From positions 806,001 to 870,000 of the forward strand of contig NZ_JBFAKK010000001.1 in NCBI RefSeq assembly GCF_040655735.1: a stretch of 64,000 nt of DNA, given 5' to 3'. The position numbers were made by a program, and so were the translations under genes. The notes beneath the pieces were generated by a model. It saw only the letters and a list, made by a program, of their open reading frames with translations. It had not been told where the DNA came from and ran no database searches. Source of the DNA: Phytomonospora sp040655735 (GTDB lineage Bacteria > Actinomycetota > Actinomycetes > Mycobacteriales > Micromonosporaceae). This document shows, in pieces, positions 19,607 to 26,658 of this stretch (position 1 is the first letter of the stretch; every line of letters starts with the position of its first letter).

Positions 19607-20296
19607 CTAGATGCGGCGCAGCACCGCCACGACACGGCCCAGCACACTGGCGTGGTCGGCGGGGATCGGATCGTAGATCGGGTTCTGCGGCACCAGTTCG
19701 ACGGTGTTGCCCTGGCGCCGGAAGGTCTTCACCGTCGCCTCGTCATCGAGCAGCGCCGCGACGATGTCGCCGTTGGTCGCGTCGTTCTGCTGCCGGACCA
19801 CGACCCAGTCGCCGTCCTGGATGGCGGCGTTGATCATCGAATCGCCCTTGACCCGCAACAGGAAGTGGGCCCCCTCGCCGACCAGCTCACGCGGCAGCGG
19901 GAAGACCTCCTCGGCGTTCTGCTCGGCCAGGATCGGCGTACCCGCGGCGATCTCGCCGAGCACCGGCACGAAGGCCGGCGTGGGGCGCCGCACGGGCTCG
20001 TTGTTCTCCACCGGGCGCACGTCGACGGCTCGCGGACGGTTCGGCGCCTTGCGCAAGAACCCCTTCCGCTGAAGGACCCCGAGCTGGTATGCCACACTCG
20101 ACGCCGACGCCAGACCGACCGCCTCACCGATCTCACGCACGCTCGGGGGATACCCCCTGACGTCGACCGATTCACGGATGTAGGCGAGAATGCGGCGTTG
20201 CCGTTCGGTCAGCACGACCTTCTCCGCTGCCGTATCGCCCGAATCAACACTCTGTTCGGGCTTGGCCGGATTGATGGCCACCTGGGTCCTCCTCAT
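19607..20296 (-). CDS. lexA: SOS repressor LexA
   Basis: Represses DNA-damage genes until RecA filaments trigger self-cleavage. 229 residues: an N-terminal winged helix (about 28–90, LTERQRRILAYIRESV and GYPPSVREIGEAVGL) and a C-terminal S24 peptidase fold. The cleavage site Ala118–Gly119 lies in GEIAAGTPI, the catalytic serine is Ser153 in KGDSMI, and the lysine is Lys190 in EATVKTF. ATG 20296 is taken as the start. An SOS box and a promoter lie just upstream, showing autoregulation. Divergent from nrdR. Confidence 0.97.
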   Translation of the reverse strand: MRRTQVAINPAKPEQSVDSGDTAAEKVVLTERQRRILAYIRESVDVRGYPPSVREIGEAVGLASASSVAYQLGVLQRKGFLRKAPNRPRAVDVRPVENNEPVRRPTPAFVPVLGEIAAGTPILAEQNAEEVFPLPRELVGEGAHFLLRVKGDSMINAAIQDGDWVVVRQQNDATNGDIVAALLDDEATVKTFRRQGNTVELVPQNPIYDPIPADHASVLGRVVAVLRRI

Positions 20297-20317
20297 GGGT
20301 GATCGCCGCTGGTGGTG

Positions 20318-20346
20318 ACATTAGTCGGTTGTGTCGGGGAAGGCAA
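20318..20346 (-). promoter_or_regulatory. lexA promoter
   Basis: Minus-strand TTGCCT (20341–20346), 17-base spacer, TAATGT (20318–20323). The -35 box overlaps the SOS box, which explains repression. Confidence 0.7.
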
Positions 20347-20358
20347 ACACCCGTTCGA
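20343..20358 (-). promoter_or_regulatory. SOS box (LexA operator) of lexA
   Basis: Minus strand TCGAACGGGTGTTTGC, close to the actinobacterial consensus TCGAAC-N4-GTTCGA: one half-site is perfect and the other has two mismatches. Confidence 0.8.
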
Positions 20359-20507
20359 TTCCGACGGCCCGTGTCGGAAGTCCCCGCGGAATGCGTCGCG
20401 CGCACATTGCGTTACGGGCGGGGCCACCGAGACGGATGAGATTGAAGCGACACGGCCGAATCGGCGGTTCGACTTGCATCACCGGGCCGAAAGGCATACC
20501 GTCGGGG

Positions 20508-20523
20508 CACAACATCTAGTGGT
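20508..20523 (+). promoter_or_regulatory. Candidate NrdR box
   Basis: CACAACATCTAGTGGT has the ACA..AT..AGTG shape of NrdR boxes and lies 130 bases before nrdR, next to a possible -10 (TACAGT, 20524–20529). A clear second box at the usual spacing was not found. Confidence 0.45.
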
Positions 20524-20654
20524 TACAGTCATGTGAGTTGTCCACAGGTTGGGGTAGGCCTCCCAGAGGGGCCATCCAGGACCCGTCCACAACACGCGCC
20601 GCCCACCGGCGCCCTCACGGACTGCAAACGGGGGCTACGAAGGAGGCGAGTGAC

Positions 20655-21191
20655 GTGCGGTGCCCATACTGTCGGCACTCGGACTCGCGCGTGGTCGATT
20701 CGCGGGAAGCCGAAGACGGACTCATCATCCGCCGGCGCCGTTCCTGCCAAGGCTGCGGAAAACGCTTCACCACCGTCGAGGAGTCCATCCTCGCCGTAGT
20801 GAAACGCAGCGGAGTCACCGAACCATTCAGTCGCGACAAGGTGATCGGCGGCGTCCGCAAAGCGCTTCAGGGACGCCCCGTCGACGACGACGCGGTGGCC
20901 GTGCTCGCCCAGAAGGTCGAAGACGCCATTCGCGCCAGAGGCGCCGCCGAGGTGCCGAGCAACGAGGTCGGCCTCGCCATCCTCGAACCTCTCCGGGACC
21001 TCGACGTGGTCGCCTACCTGCGCTTCGCCAGCGTCTACCGTTCCTTCGAGTCGCTGGCCGACTTCGAGCGTGAGATCTCGATGCTGCGCGACGGGCTGCG
21101 TGACACCGGCCCGCCGGGGAACGGCGCGGCCGAACCCGAGGGCGCGCCGGAGAACGACCAGAACGGGACGAACACTCCCGAACACGCCTGA
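20655..21191 (+). CDS. nrdR: Transcriptional repressor NrdR
   Basis: Nucleotide-sensing repressor of ribonucleotide reductase genes. 178 residues: an N-terminal zinc ribbon (CPYC and CQGCGKRF), then an ATP-cone domain (about 49–139) with VVKRSGVTEPFSRDKVIGG and LRDLDVVAYLRFASVYRSF. GTG 20655 has a perfect AGGAGG eight bases upstream and gives the family N-terminus VRCPYC. The acidic tail after about residue 150 is longer than in most homologues. It precedes nrdJ by about 115 bases, as in other actinobacteria where nrdR and nrdJ form one operon. Confidence 0.96.
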   Translation: MRCPYCRHSDSRVVDSREAEDGLIIRRRRSCQGCGKRFTTVEESILAVVKRSGVTEPFSRDKVIGGVRKALQGRPVDDDAVAVLAQKVEDAIRARGAAEVPSNEVGLAILEPLRDLDVVAYLRFASVYRSFESLADFEREISMLRDGLRDTGPPGNGAAEPEGAPENDQNGTNTPEHA

Positions 21192-21306
21192 TCCGGCGCC
21201 CACCGCGAGTGGGGAACGATCCAAACCGGTGATGCCGGAAATAACAGACTTGTCATTGATCGCTGTAGAGGGCGCGGGGGCACCGCGCGGACATCGAAGG
21301 AGAACC

Positions 21307-24180
21307 ATGACCGAGGCAGTCAGCACCACGTCGGGCCCGGGGAAGGCCCGCCGCGGTGGCAACGCCGTCAACGGCAAGAGGAAAGGGAAGGGCCTCACCG
21401 TCGAACGCGTCTGGACGACCGAGGGCACCCACCCCTACGACGAGGTCGTCTGGGAACGCCGTGACGTCGTCATGACCAACTGGCGCGACGGCACGGTCAA
21501 CTTCGAGCAGCGCGGCGTGGAGTTCCCCGAGTCCTGGAGCATCAACGCCACCAACATCGTCACCTCGAAGTACTTCCGCGGTGCGGTCGGCACCGACGTC
21601 CGCGAGTGGAGCCTGCGCCAGCTGATCGACCGCGTCGCCAAGACCTACCGCGCCGGCGGCGAGGAGCACGACTACTTCGCCACCGAGAAGGACGCCCAGA
21701 TCTTCGAGGAGGAGCTGACCTGGCTGCTTCTGCACCAGTACTTCAGCTTCAACTCGCCCGTCTGGTTCAACGTCGGCACCGCTTCGCCGCAGCAGGTCAG
21801 CGCCTGCTTCATCCTTGCCGTTGACGACTCCATGGACTCCATCCTCGACTGGTACAAGGAAGAGGGCCTGATCTTCAAGGGCGGCTCCGGGGCGGGCGTC
21901 AACCTGTCGCGCATCCGCGCCTCGAAGGAGCTCCTCTCCTCCGGCGGCAATGCCTCGGGCCCCGTCAGCTTCATGCGCGGAGCCGACGCCAGCGCCGGGA
22001 CCATCAAGTCCGGCGGCGCCACGCGCCGCGCCGCCAAGATGGTCGTCCTCGACGTCGACCACCCCGACATCGCGGAGTTCATCGAGACCAAGGCCCGCGA
22101 AGAGGACAAGATCCGCGCCCTCCGCGACGCCGGCTTCGACATGGACCTCGGCGGTGCCGACATCGTCAGCGTCCAGTACCAGAACGCCAACAACTCCGTC
22201 CGCGTCTCCGACGAGTTCATGGTGGCCGTCGAGAACGGCACCGACTACGCCCTGCGCGGTCGCCTCGACGGAGCCGAGATCGAGCGCGTCGACGCCAAGG
22301 ACATCTTCAACAAGCTGGCCACCGCCGCCTGGGAGTGCGCCGACCCCGGCATCCAGTACGACGGCACGATCAACGACTGGCACACCAACCCCGAGACCGG
22401 TCGCATCACCGCGTCCAACCCGTGCTCGGAGTACATGTCGCTGGACAACTCCTCGTGCAACCTGGCCTCGCTGAACCTGATGAAGTTCCTCCGCGACGAC
22501 GACACCTTCGACGTGGACAAGTTCGTCAAGGCCGTGGAGTTCGTCATCACCGCCATGGAGATCTCGATCTCCTTCGCCGACTTCCCCACCGAGAAGATCG
22601 GTCGCACCACGCGCGACTACCGGCAGCTCGGCATCGGCTACGCCAACCTCGGCGCCCTGCTCATGGCCTCCGGCATGGCCTACGACTCCGAGGACGGCCG
22701 CGCCTACGCCGCCGCCATCACCGCGGTCATGAACGCCGTGTCCTACCGCCGCTCGGCCGAACTCGCCGGCGTCGTCGGCCCCTACGAGGGCTACGCCCGC
22801 AACGCCGACGCCCACACCCGCGTCATGCGCAAGCACGCCGCGGCCGTCGACGAGATCCACACCCACCACAGCAGCGACAAGGCCCTGGTCAAGGAGGCCG
22901 TCGCCCAGTGGAAGTCGGCGCTGGCCACCGGCGAGAAGAACGGCTGGCGCAACGCGCAGGCCTCGCTGCTGGCGCCCACCGGAACCATCGGCTTCATGAT
23001 GGACTGCGACACCACCGGCATCGAGCCGGACCTGGCGCTGGTCAAGTTCAAGAAGCTCGTCGGCGGCGGCTCCATGCAGATCGTCAACGGCACGGTGTCG
23101 CGGGCCCTGCGCAACCTGGGTTACCAGGAGGAGCAGATCGAGGCCATCGTCGAGTTCATCGCCGAGAACGGGCACGTCGTCGACGCTCCCGGGCTCAAGC
23201 CCGAGCACTACGCGGTCTTCGACTGCGCCATGGGCGACCGCTCCATCGCGCCCATGGGCCACGTCCGCATGATGGCCGCCGTGCAGCCGCACCTGTCGGG
23301 CGCGATCTCGAAGACGGTCAACGTCCCCGAGTCGGCAAGCGTCGCCGACTTCGAGCAGATCTACTTCCAGGGCTGGAAGCTCGGCCTGAAGGCGCTGGCC
23401 GTGTACCGCGAGAACAGCAAGGTCGGCCAGCCCCTCTCGGCCAAGAAGAAGGAGGCCGAGAAGGCCCCCGCCGAGGCTCCGGCGCAGGTCGAGAAGGTCG
23501 TCGAGTACCGTCCCGTGCGCAAGCGGCTCCCGAAGAAGCGTCTCGGCGAGACGGTCTCGTTCTCCGTCGGCGGTGCCGAGGGCTACCTGACCGCGTCGAG
23601 CTACCCCGACAACGGGCTGGGCGAGGTCTTCTTCAAGATGTCGAAGCAGGGCTCGACCCTGGCCGGCATCATGGACGCCTTCTCCGTGGCGATCTCCATC
23701 GCCCTGCAGTACGGCGTGCCGCTGGAGAAGTACGTGGAGAAGTTCACCAACATGCGCTTCGAGCCGGCGGGCATGACCGACGACCCGGACATCCGCATGG
23801 CCACCTCGGTGGTGGACTACCTCTTCCGTCGCCTCGCGCTGGACTTCCTGCCCTACGAGACCCGCGCCGAGCTGGGGATCCTCACCTCGGCCGAGCGGAT
23901 CGCGGAGGTCAACGGCGAGGACCCCGCCTCGGTCTCGCGCCCCGAGGAGGAAGAGGTCGACTTCGCCGCCCTGGCCGCCTCGGCGCCGATCGAGAAGGTC
24001 GTGGAGAAGCTCGTCCAGGACGCCCCGCAGCGGCAGGTCGGTTCGTCCATGGAGATCCTGGAGCGTTCGCTCGGCAAGGCCGCCGACGCCCCGCTGTGCA
24101 TGACCTGCGGGACGAAGATGCGCCCCGCCGGCAGCTGCTACGTGTGCGAGGGCTGCGGCTCGACCTCCGGTTGCAGCTAA
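21307..24180 (+). CDS. nrdJ: Adenosylcobalamin-dependent (class II) ribonucleotide reductase
   Basis: Reduces ribonucleotides to deoxyribonucleotides with a B12-derived radical and needs no oxygen. About 957 residues, a normal length for the large actinobacterial form. Visible motifs are the active-site region SPVWFNVGT and SACFILAVDDSMD, KGGSGAGVNLSRIR, the catalytic NPCSEYMSLDNSSCNLASLN, LAPTGTIGFMMDCDTTG, and a C-terminal cysteine cluster (CMTCGTKM, CYVCEGCGS) that re-reduces the active site. ATG 21307 follows AAGGAG. No cobalamin riboswitch is visible in the 115 bases before the gene. The opposite strand has a long open frame that is only a shadow. Confidence 0.97.
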   Translation: MTEAVSTTSGPGKARRGGNAVNGKRKGKGLTVERVWTTEGTHPYDEVVWERRDVVMTNWRDGTVNFEQRGVEFPESWSINATNIVTSKYFRGAVGTDVREWSLRQLIDRVAKTYRAGGEEHDYFATEKDAQIFEEELTWLLLHQYFSFNSPVWFNVGTASPQQVSACFILAVDDSMDSILDWYKEEGLIFKGGSGAGVNLSRIRASKELLSSGGNASGPVSFMRGADASAGTIKSGGATRRAAKMVVLDVDHPDIAEFIETKAREEDKIRALRDAGFDMDLGGADIVSVQYQNANNSVRVSDEFMVAVENGTDYALRGRLDGAEIERVDAKDIFNKLATAAWECADPGIQYDGTINDWHTNPETGRITASNPCSEYMSLDNSSCNLASLNLMKFLRDDDTFDVDKFVKAVEFVITAMEISISFADFPTEKIGRTTRDYRQLGIGYANLGALLMASGMAYDSEDGRAYAAAITAVMNAVSYRRSAELAGVVGPYEGYARNADAHTRVMRKHAAAVDEIHTHHSSDKALVKEAVAQWKSALATGEKNGWRNAQASLLAPTGTIGFMMDCDTTGIEPDLALVKFKKLVGGGSMQIVNGTVSRALRNLGYQEEQIEAIVEFIAENGHVVDAPGLKPEHYAVFDCAMGDRSIAPMGHVRMMAAVQPHLSGAISKTVNVPESASVADFEQIYFQGWKLGLKALAVYRENSKVGQPLSAKKKEAEKAPAEAPAQVEKVVEYRPVRKRLPKKRLGETVSFSVGGAEGYLTASSYPDNGLGEVFFKMSKQGSTLAGIMDAFSVAISIALQYGVPLEKYVEKFTNMRFEPAGMTDDPDIRMATSVVDYLFRRLALDFLPYETRAELGILTSAERIAEVNGEDPASVSRPEEEEVDFAALAASAPIEKVVEKLVQDAPQRQVGSSMEILERSLGKAADAPLCMTCGTKMRPAGSCYVCEGCGSTSGCS

Positions 24181-24194
24181 CGGGTCCGCGAGTG

Positions 24195-24236
24195 AAAGGC
24201 GGGGCGCCGACCAGCTGGTCGGCGCCCCGCCTTTTT
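24195..24236 (+). terminator. Terminator after nrdJ
   Basis: Twenty-base perfect arms with no spacer (24195–24234), followed by T residues. A classic intrinsic terminator. Confidence 0.9.
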
Positions 24237-24292
24237 GTCAAGCGGCGACGCCGACCCCACTCCTCCGAAATCACGCCCGGGACGCCGATCTG

Positions 24293-24562
24293 GTGCCGAC
24301 TTGCGAAGCCGAGCATCCGGCGGCCGAGTTCCCGATCAACAGGTCGAAGTACAGCGGGCTCCAGTCCGCATGCAAGCGGTGCGTCAGTCTGCGCGCGACC
24401 AGTCAGGAAAGTCGCGCCCACCATCGTGCACGGAACAAGCGGCGATGGTTGGACCCCGAGTACCGGCGCAAGTCGGCGAAATGGCGTCGAGCCCGTTGGG
24501 ATCGGCTGGGTGCAGCTGCCGTCGACGGGGTTGAGGAGGATCGGCGCAGGATCCTCGGCTAA
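24293..24562 (+). pseudogene. N-terminal part of an HNH/endonuclease VII-like protein
   Basis: An 89-residue open frame from GTG 24293. It starts PTCEAEHPAAEFPINRSKYS and has a CKRC pair, then a basic helical stretch (HHRARNKRRWLDPEYRRKSA). This is the typical zinc-binding N-terminal half of small HNH endonucleases related to endonuclease VII. The HNH catalytic half is missing; a matching C-terminal half lies at 28690–28968, beyond the mobile-element remains. The frame ends at TAA just after GGATCC. It may be one half of a gene broken by insertion. Confidence 0.55.
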
Positions 24563-24662
24563 GGACGAAACGACCGTTTCTTGACGACCATCGCGGATGG
24601 ACGGTGGGGAGGTGAACACCGGGACGGACCGTGTCGAGAACACGTTCAACAACCCCGTCCTG

Positions 24663-24842
24663 GTCCGCGACCTGCGGTCCCGCCAGGTCGGGTTCCACTA
24701 GCTGCGCGAACGCATCGACACCACCACCCCCGGCGGGCGCCTGGTGTTCCACGTCTTCGCCGCCCTGGCCGAGTTCATCCGCGAACTCATCGTCGAGGGC
24801 ACCCGCGATGGCCTGGCGGCCGCCCGAAGCCGAGGTGGCGTA
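24663..24842 (+). pseudogene. Serine recombinase (resolvase) remnant
   Basis: About 60 codons match the middle of Tn3-type resolvases: VGFH then a TAG stop (24699–24701), LRERIDTTTPGGRLVFHVFA, ALAEFIRELIVEGTRDGLAAAR. Intact resolvases have VGFxSLxExIDTTTPxGRLxFHxFxALAEFERELIxERTxAGLxAARA here. Both the catalytic N-terminus and the helix-turn-helix end are absent, so this is a dead fragment. Confidence 0.75.
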
Positions 24843-24884
24843 GTGGACCAGCTCGTGGCCGGCGTGGAGCGCCGGGCTCCACAG

Positions 24885-24912
24885 CGAAGGGCCCCGCCAG
24901 CGGGGCCCTTCG
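24885..24912 (-). terminator. Hairpin after the cation efflux gene
   Basis: CGAAGGGCCCCGC with its complement around CAG, directly beyond the 3' end of the minus-strand transporter gene. Confidence 0.75.
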
Positions 24913-24919
24913 TCGAGGG

Positions 24920-25654
24920 TCAGTCGCAGCAGTCGCAGCCGGGTTGGCAGCCACAGGTGTCGCCTTCGGGTTCGGCGGCGTCGCGGTCGACCAGGACGGC
25001 AGCGGGTGCGCAGCAGTTGTCGCCTTTCCAGGCTTGGATGCCTTCCTTGACGGCGACGCCGGCGATGACCAGGGCGGCGAGGGGATCGGCCCATGACCAG
25101 CCGAACAGGGAGTTGACCGCCAGGCCCACGAGCAGGACAGCCGACAGGTAGGTGCACAGCAGGGTCTGCTTGGAGTCGGCGACCGCGCTGGTGGAGCCGA
25201 GTTCGCGGCCGGCGCGGCGTTGCGCCCACGACAGGAACGGCATCACCATCAGCGACACCGCGGCGAGGGTGAGGCCGATGGAGGAGTGGTCGGCCTCGGC
25301 GCCTCCGATGAACGCGCGCACCGACTCGGCGGTGACGTAGGCGGCCAGGGCGAAGAAGGAGACGGCGATGATGCGCAGCGCGACCTTCTCGCGGGCCTCA
25401 CGCTTGGCGTGGTCGCGGGCGGAGAACTGCCAGGCGACCGCGGCGGCCGAGGACACCTCGATGACCGAGTCGAGCCCGAAACCGATCAGGGCCGTCGAGG
25501 AGGCCATGGTCCCGGCGGTGATGGCCACGATCGCCTCGATCACGTTGTAGGTGATCGTCGCGGCGACGAACCAACGGATCCGCTTGGTCAGCACGTTCCG
25601 GCGCTCAGGTGGGGGCCCGGCCGGACGCGGGGTCAGCGAGATCGGGGTGGCCAT
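24920..25654 (-). CDS. Cation efflux (CDF-like) transporter with Cys-rich tail
   Basis: 244 residues with about five to six membrane helices (from FVAATITYNVIEAIVAITA to WADPLAALVIAGVAVKEG). It belongs to the cation diffusion facilitator-like group in which the usual HxxxD metal site of helix 2 is replaced by acidic residues (GFGLDSVIEVSS); a second acidic site is AVADSKQT. The C-terminal tail is full of cysteines (NCCAP, then CGCQPGCDCCD), a likely soft-metal binding site. Start ATG 25654 overlaps the stop of the CmtR-type regulator (TGATG). The pairing points to efflux of a metal such as cadmium or lead, though the cargo is inferred only from the regulator. Confidence 0.85.
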   Translation of the reverse strand: MATPISLTPRPAGPPPERRNVLTKRIRWFVAATITYNVIEAIVAITAGTMASSTALIGFGLDSVIEVSSAAAVAWQFSARDHAKREAREKVALRIIAVSFFALAAYVTAESVRAFIGGAEADHSSIGLTLAAVSLMVMPFLSWAQRRAGRELGSTSAVADSKQTLLCTYLSAVLLVGLAVNSLFGWSWADPLAALVIAGVAVKEGIQAWKGDNCCAPAAVLVDRDAAEPEGDTCGCQPGCDCCD

Positions 25655-25989
25655 CAGCAGCAGCCCTTCTCATCGGCGTCGACGCACTCAACATCGGTGG
25701 CCACGGCCACCACGGCAGTGCGCAGGTCGTCGAGGGCGTGGCCGAGACGTGCGTCGGCCAGCTCGTAGCGCATCCGCCGTCCCTCCGGGACGGCCACGAC
25801 CAGGCCGCAGTCGCGCAGACAGGTCAGGTGGTTCGACAACCGGGTCCGGGAGATGCCGAGCAGGTCGGCCAGGTCGGAGGGGTAGGCGGGCGCCTGGCGG
25901 ATCGCGACGAGGATCTGAGCGCGGATCGGGTCGGCCAAAGCTCGCCCGAAGCGGGTGAGCGCGTCGAGCTCGGAGGCGAGAGTCAACAC
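25654..25989 (-). CDS. cmtR: ArsR/SmtB-family Cd/Pb sensor, CmtR type
   Basis: 111 residues, winged-helix repressor that leaves DNA when metal binds. Counted from GTG 25989, cysteines fall at positions 57, 61 and 102 (HLTCLRDCGLV and DVEC), exactly the Cd(II)/Pb(II) ligands known for Mycobacterium tuberculosis CmtR. The N-terminal FGRALADPIRAQIL and the recognition helix SRTRLSNHL also match. The tail ends in CC, an extra possible metal site. The start is supported by this numbering and by TACTGT seven bases upstream (leaderless). It overlaps the transporter gene by one base and has a palindromic operator upstream. Confidence 0.9.
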   Translation of the reverse strand: MLTLASELDALTRFGRALADPIRAQILVAIRQAPAYPSDLADLLGISRTRLSNHLTCLRDCGLVVAVPEGRRMRYELADARLGHALDDLRTAVVAVATDVECVDADEKGCC

Positions 25990-26000
25990 CCGACCGACAG

Positions 26001-26032
26001 TACATGAAAGCCTGAATTCAGGAAACGATGTA
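26001..26032. promoter_or_regulatory. CmtR operator within the cmtR promoter
   Basis: TACAT-N5-CCTGAATTCAGG-N5-ATGTA: a perfect 12-base palindrome flanked by symmetric arms. It lies just upstream of, and touches, the -10 hexamer TACTGT (minus strand, 25997–26002), filling the promoter spacer, the usual place for ArsR operators. Confidence 0.75.
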
Positions 26033-26072
26033 CCGGCGGGTGGGGTCGTGTTCGGCGTATGCTTCACTGCAA

Positions 26073-26094
26073 CATATGCACGATTCACTATATG
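26073..26094. promoter_or_regulatory. CATAT-N12-ATATG inverted repeat before the HXXEE gene
   Basis: An AT-rich inverted repeat in otherwise GC-rich DNA, ending 13 bases before ATG 26108. Could be an operator, with TATATG as a -10 element. Confidence 0.4.
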
Positions 26095-26107
26095 AGTGGT
26101 GGGTGGC

Positions 26108-26590
26108 ATGACCGCCGCCACCCTGCGCCCGGCCGCGCCCGGTGTCGCCGCCCTGCCGTTCCTGCTGCCCTTCGCCGTCTACGTCCTGCACACCCTCGAG
26201 GAGCTCCAGGGCTTCGCCGAGTGGGCCACCCGCCACTTCGGGCCCGAGACCACCGGCAACTTCGCGGGCTACCACATCCCGCTGATGCTGCTGGTGCTGC
26301 TGGCATCCTGGCGCGCCACCAAGTCCAGGCCCGGCGGGGGCTGGATCGTGGCCGCCACGGCCCTCCAGTGGCAGTTCGCGGTCAACGCGCTGTTCCACCT
26401 GACCACGTGGATCGCTCTCGGTGAGTACTCACCCGGCGCGGTCACCGCCGCCGTGGTGTCCCTGCCGGCCACCGCGTTCTACCTGTCCTGGATTCGCCGC
26501 CACCGATACATCACCGGCCGCCAAACCCTCCTGGCCATCGCCGCCGGCACCCTCATCGCCGCCCTGGCCATCGGATTCCTCTTCCTGTGA
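26108..26590 (+). CDS. HXXEE-domain membrane protein
   Basis: 160 residues with about five hydrophobic helices. The family signature HTLEE is at residues 28–32 inside the first helix; conserved histidines follow in FAGYHIPLML and NALFHLTTW. HXXEE proteins are small integral membrane proteins of unknown function; the conserved His and Glu residues suggest metal binding or membrane-embedded catalysis. ATG 26108 is chosen over the two upstream GTG codons. It is divergent from the cmtR–efflux pair in the same island, so a metal-related role is possible but unproven. A hairpin follows the stop. Confidence 0.75.
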   Translation: MTAATLRPAAPGVAALPFLLPFAVYVLHTLEELQGFAEWATRHFGPETTGNFAGYHIPLMLLVLLASWRATKSRPGGGWIVAATALQWQFAVNALFHLTTWIALGEYSPGAVTAAVVSLPATAFYLSWIRRHRYITGRQTLLAIAAGTLIAALAIGFLFL

Positions 26591-26595
26591 CCAAG

Positions 26596-26630
26596 CGGCG
26601 ACCGCGGGCCAGGCCGGCCCGCGGTCGCCG
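26596..26630 (+). terminator. Hairpin after the HXXEE gene
   Basis: CGGCGACCGCGGGCC with its complement, fifteen-base arms, six bases after the stop. Confidence 0.75.
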
Positions 26631-26658
26631 CCCAGTCCCCTGCCGGTGACAGCGGGGT

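Noticed and set aside
21192..21306. Cobalamin riboswitch before nrdJ
   Set aside because: The gap is too short and contains no B12-box-like sequence or suitable stems.
21253..23292. A 679-codon open frame opposite nrdJ
   Set aside because: Antisense of a certain gene; the translation is a Val/Gly/Asp-rich shadow caused by high third-position GC.
24612..24662. Start of an intact resolvase gene at GTG 24612
   Set aside because: The codons before 24663 do not match a resolvase N-terminus and a stop interrupts the frame at 24699.
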